Shown here: positions 6,750 through 7,589 of the stretch, in pieces | Layout of the letters: each line of letters starts with the position of its first letter | Numbering within the stretch: the stretch's first letter is position 1 | DNA from: Akkermansia muciniphila | GTDB lineage: Bacteria > Verrucomicrobiota > Verrucomicrobiia > Limisphaerales > SXTU01 | Length of the DNA stretch: 7,589 nucleotides | Assembly: GCA_945872195.1 (NCBI GenBank) | Contig: CAMBZO010000120.1 | Location: 1-7,589 of the forward strand | Direction of reading: 5' to 3' | Translations under genes and position numbers: made by a program | Notes under the pieces: generated by a model | Told to the model about the DNA's origin: nothing | The model's input: only the letters and a program-made list of their open reading frames with translations | Databases searched by the model: none

Positions 6750-6926
6750 GGGTTATCGGTGGACGTGCGCACGCGTTTACGTAGCAGAGGAACCGTCGTG
6801 AGGCCAGCACTACCGGACGTTGGTCGATTTCAAAATCGTCAGCGAGCGCGGCTTGACCGCGCGGGACTTCGCCGTTGCGTGGCGAGAAGGCCGCTCCGTC
6901 AACGACAACTATTTCTCCTTTCGCAT
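6750..6926. other. Intergenic region upstream of the kinase gene, with two small inverted repeats
   Basis: This stretch separates the kinase start from the insertion sequence and should hold the kinase promoter on the - strand. I see no convincing -35/-10 pair and no Shine-Dalgarno sequence just before the kinase ATG. Two inverted repeats are visible: a palindrome CGATTT-CA-AAATCG (6825-6838) about 76 bases upstream of the kinase start, a possible operator; and a GC-rich hairpin GCGCGG-CTTGA-CCGCGC (6846-6862). On the + strand a frame open from 6802 has gene-like third-position GC and could be a remnant of a gene split by the insertion sequence, but I recognise no family in it. Confidence 0.4.
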
Positions 6927-6930
6927 TGAC

Positions 6931-6980
6931 TCAGGGATTTTGTTACCGAATCGCGGCCGTTGCCTCAGTAGAATGTTACC
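6931..6980 (+). repeat. Two direct copies of a TCAG...GTTACC motif at the IS left end
   Basis: TCAGGGATTTTGTTACC (6931-6947) and TCAGTAGAATGTTACC (6965-6980) share the TCAG start and the TGTTACC end, and start 34 bases apart, about three helical turns. Repeated motifs inside an IS end are often transposase binding sites. The copies lie directly upstream of the transposase ribosome binding site, so bound transposase could also repress its own gene. This role is inferred from position. Confidence 0.5.
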
Positions 6981-6987
6981 CAAAACT

Positions 6988-6992
6988 GGAGG
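6988..6992 (+). promoter_or_regulatory. Shine-Dalgarno sequence of the transposase gene
   Basis: GGAGG lies six bases before the ATG at 6999, ideal spacing. A second ATG at 6995 is only two bases away and in another frame. An in-frame TGA directly abuts the 6999 ATG, so the start is fixed there. Confidence 0.8.
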
Positions 6993-6998
6993 CAATGA

Positions 6999-7589
6999 AT
7001 GGAAACTGTCAGCAAGTCGGCGCGGAAGGAAATCTTGGCAGCGGTGCGCGTTCGGTATGGGCAAGCATCCAAGCTGGAAAAGGGAAAGATCCTCAGCGAG
7101 TTCGCTGCGGTGGCCGGCTACCATCGCAAGCACGCGATTCGCTTGTTAAACCCGCGCCCGGAGGTGGGAGTCAAAACCGTGGTTGAAGGGGCACGCATCT
7201 ACGGCGCGGCGGTCAAGGCGGCGTTGGTGTTGATCTGGGAGACGGCGGACCGCATCTGCGGTAAGCGCTTAAAGGCGGCGATTCCGCATTTGGTGAGCGC
7301 GATGGAACGACACGGGCACCTGAAGCTGGACGCGGAGGTGCGCAAGCAAGTGCTGCTGGTCAGCGCGGCGACGATGGATCGGATGCTCACGCCGGAACGC
7401 AAGGGAGCTGGCATCCGGCGGAAACGGCGTCTGCCAAAGCAGCTGCACAAGGAAATCCCGATCAAGACGTTTGCGGATTGGAAGGATCCCCTGCCCGGCT
7501 TTCTGGAGATCGATTTCGTGGTCCACGGTGGGGGTTCGATGGCGGGGGAGTATCTGCACAGCCTGGTGGCCACCGATGTTTGTTCGGGC
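6999..7589 (+). CDS. DDE (rve/integrase-core) transposase, N-terminal part (3' end outside window)
   Basis: The frame is open for 197 codons and runs off the window. The start is fixed by an in-frame TGA immediately upstream and GGAGG at 6988-6992. Residues ~29-50 ('KILSEFAAVAGYHRKHAIRLL') are a helix-turn-helix DNA-binding segment typical of a group of IS transposases annotated as integrase catalytic region proteins. A basic middle part includes 'RRKRRLPKQ' (130-138). Residues 168 onward ('FLEIDFVVHGGGS...LHSLVATDVCSG') begin the RNase H-like catalytic core, with Asp172 as the probable first catalytic Asp. Asp193 matches the conserved but non-catalytic Asp of the next strand. The second Asp and the Glu lie beyond the window, so activity cannot be judged. 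No frameshift or stop is seen in the visible part. The enzyme cuts and joins the ends of its own IS. Confidence 0.85.
   Translation, partial: METVSKSARKEILAAVRVRYGQASKLEKGKILSEFAAVAGYHRKHAIRLLNPRPEVGVKTVVEGARIYGAAVKAALVLIWETADRICGKRLKAAIPHLVSAMERHGHLKLDAEVRKQVLLVSAATMDRMLTPERKGAGIRRKRRLPKQLHKEIPIKTFADWKDPLPGFLEIDFVVHGGGSMAGEYLHSLVATDVCSG

Larger units (their letters stand above)
6927..7589 (+). mobile_element. Insertion sequence, left end and 5' half (continues past window)
   Basis: The last ~660 bases carry a DDE transposase gene with its own ribosome binding site and short upstream region. I place the left end near 6927, where the sequence begins 5'-TGACTCAGGG, because many IS elements of rve/DDE type start with TG and the two repeated motifs that look like transposase binding sites start there. 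The right end and target-site duplication lie outside the window, so the boundary is an estimate. Confidence 0.6.

Noticed and set aside
5553..6929. A 458-codon open frame on the + strand opposite the kinase domain.
   Set aside because: It lies antisense to unmistakable kinase motifs, its translation is Arg/Leu-rich without any recognisable family, and long antisense frames are expected in high-GC genes.
6969..6974. TAGAAT as a -10 box for the transposase gene.
   Set aside because: No -35-like hexamer at 16-18 bases upstream; the best candidate (TTGTTA, 6940-6945) is 23 bases away.

Overview
The window reads as a piece of a high-GC, Gram-negative-type chromosome. I infer the Verrucomicrobiota (possibly the Pedosphaera/Limisphaerales side) or a nearby Planctomycetes-like group. 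The clues are a large Ser/Thr kinase with a DWG motif in place of DFG, its array of short leucine-rich repeats of the 'DLxPLxGMPL' kind, an FHA-cyclase protein, and a transposase with a 'YHRKHAIRLL' helix-turn-helix. This is recognition from memory; no search was run.

Layout. (1) Positions 1-2791, + strand: a tight three-gene operon of a methyltransferase cut by the window edge, a second SAM methyltransferase, and a polytopic GT-C (GT39-like) glycosyltransferase. Both junctions are 4-base GTGA overlaps, which suggests translational coupling. A heptad G-rich tandem repeat forms the end of the second methyltransferase gene, and a 28-nt-arm inverted repeat lies in frame inside the glycosyltransferase gene. 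(2) Positions 2905-3759, + strand: a 284-residue protein with an N-terminal FHA (phosphothreonine-binding) domain and a C-terminal class III nucleotidyl cyclase domain. (3) Positions 3825-6749, - strand: a 974-residue receptor-like Ser/Thr kinase with a cytoplasmic kinase domain, one membrane helix, a TPR-like helical segment and about 14-16 leucine-rich repeats. It converges on the FHA-cyclase gene with only 65 bases between them. (4) Positions 6750-6926: an intergenic stretch holding the kinase upstream region. (5) From about 6927 to the window end: the left part of an insertion sequence, with repeated end motifs, a good ribosome binding site and the first 197 codons of a DDE (rve-type) transposase.

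How the genes may work together. The first three look like a modification/glycosylation unit, with small-molecule or lipid-linked sugar methylation plus a membrane glycosyl transfer step. The kinase and the FHA-cyclase form the most interesting pair. A transmembrane kinase with an extracytoplasmic LRR sensor could make the phosphothreonine mark that an FHA domain reads, and the reader is fused to a cyclase, so phosphorylation could be converted into a cyclic-nucleotide signal. The functional link is inferred from adjacency and domain logic only. The insertion sequence shows that the right flank is a site of mobile DNA.
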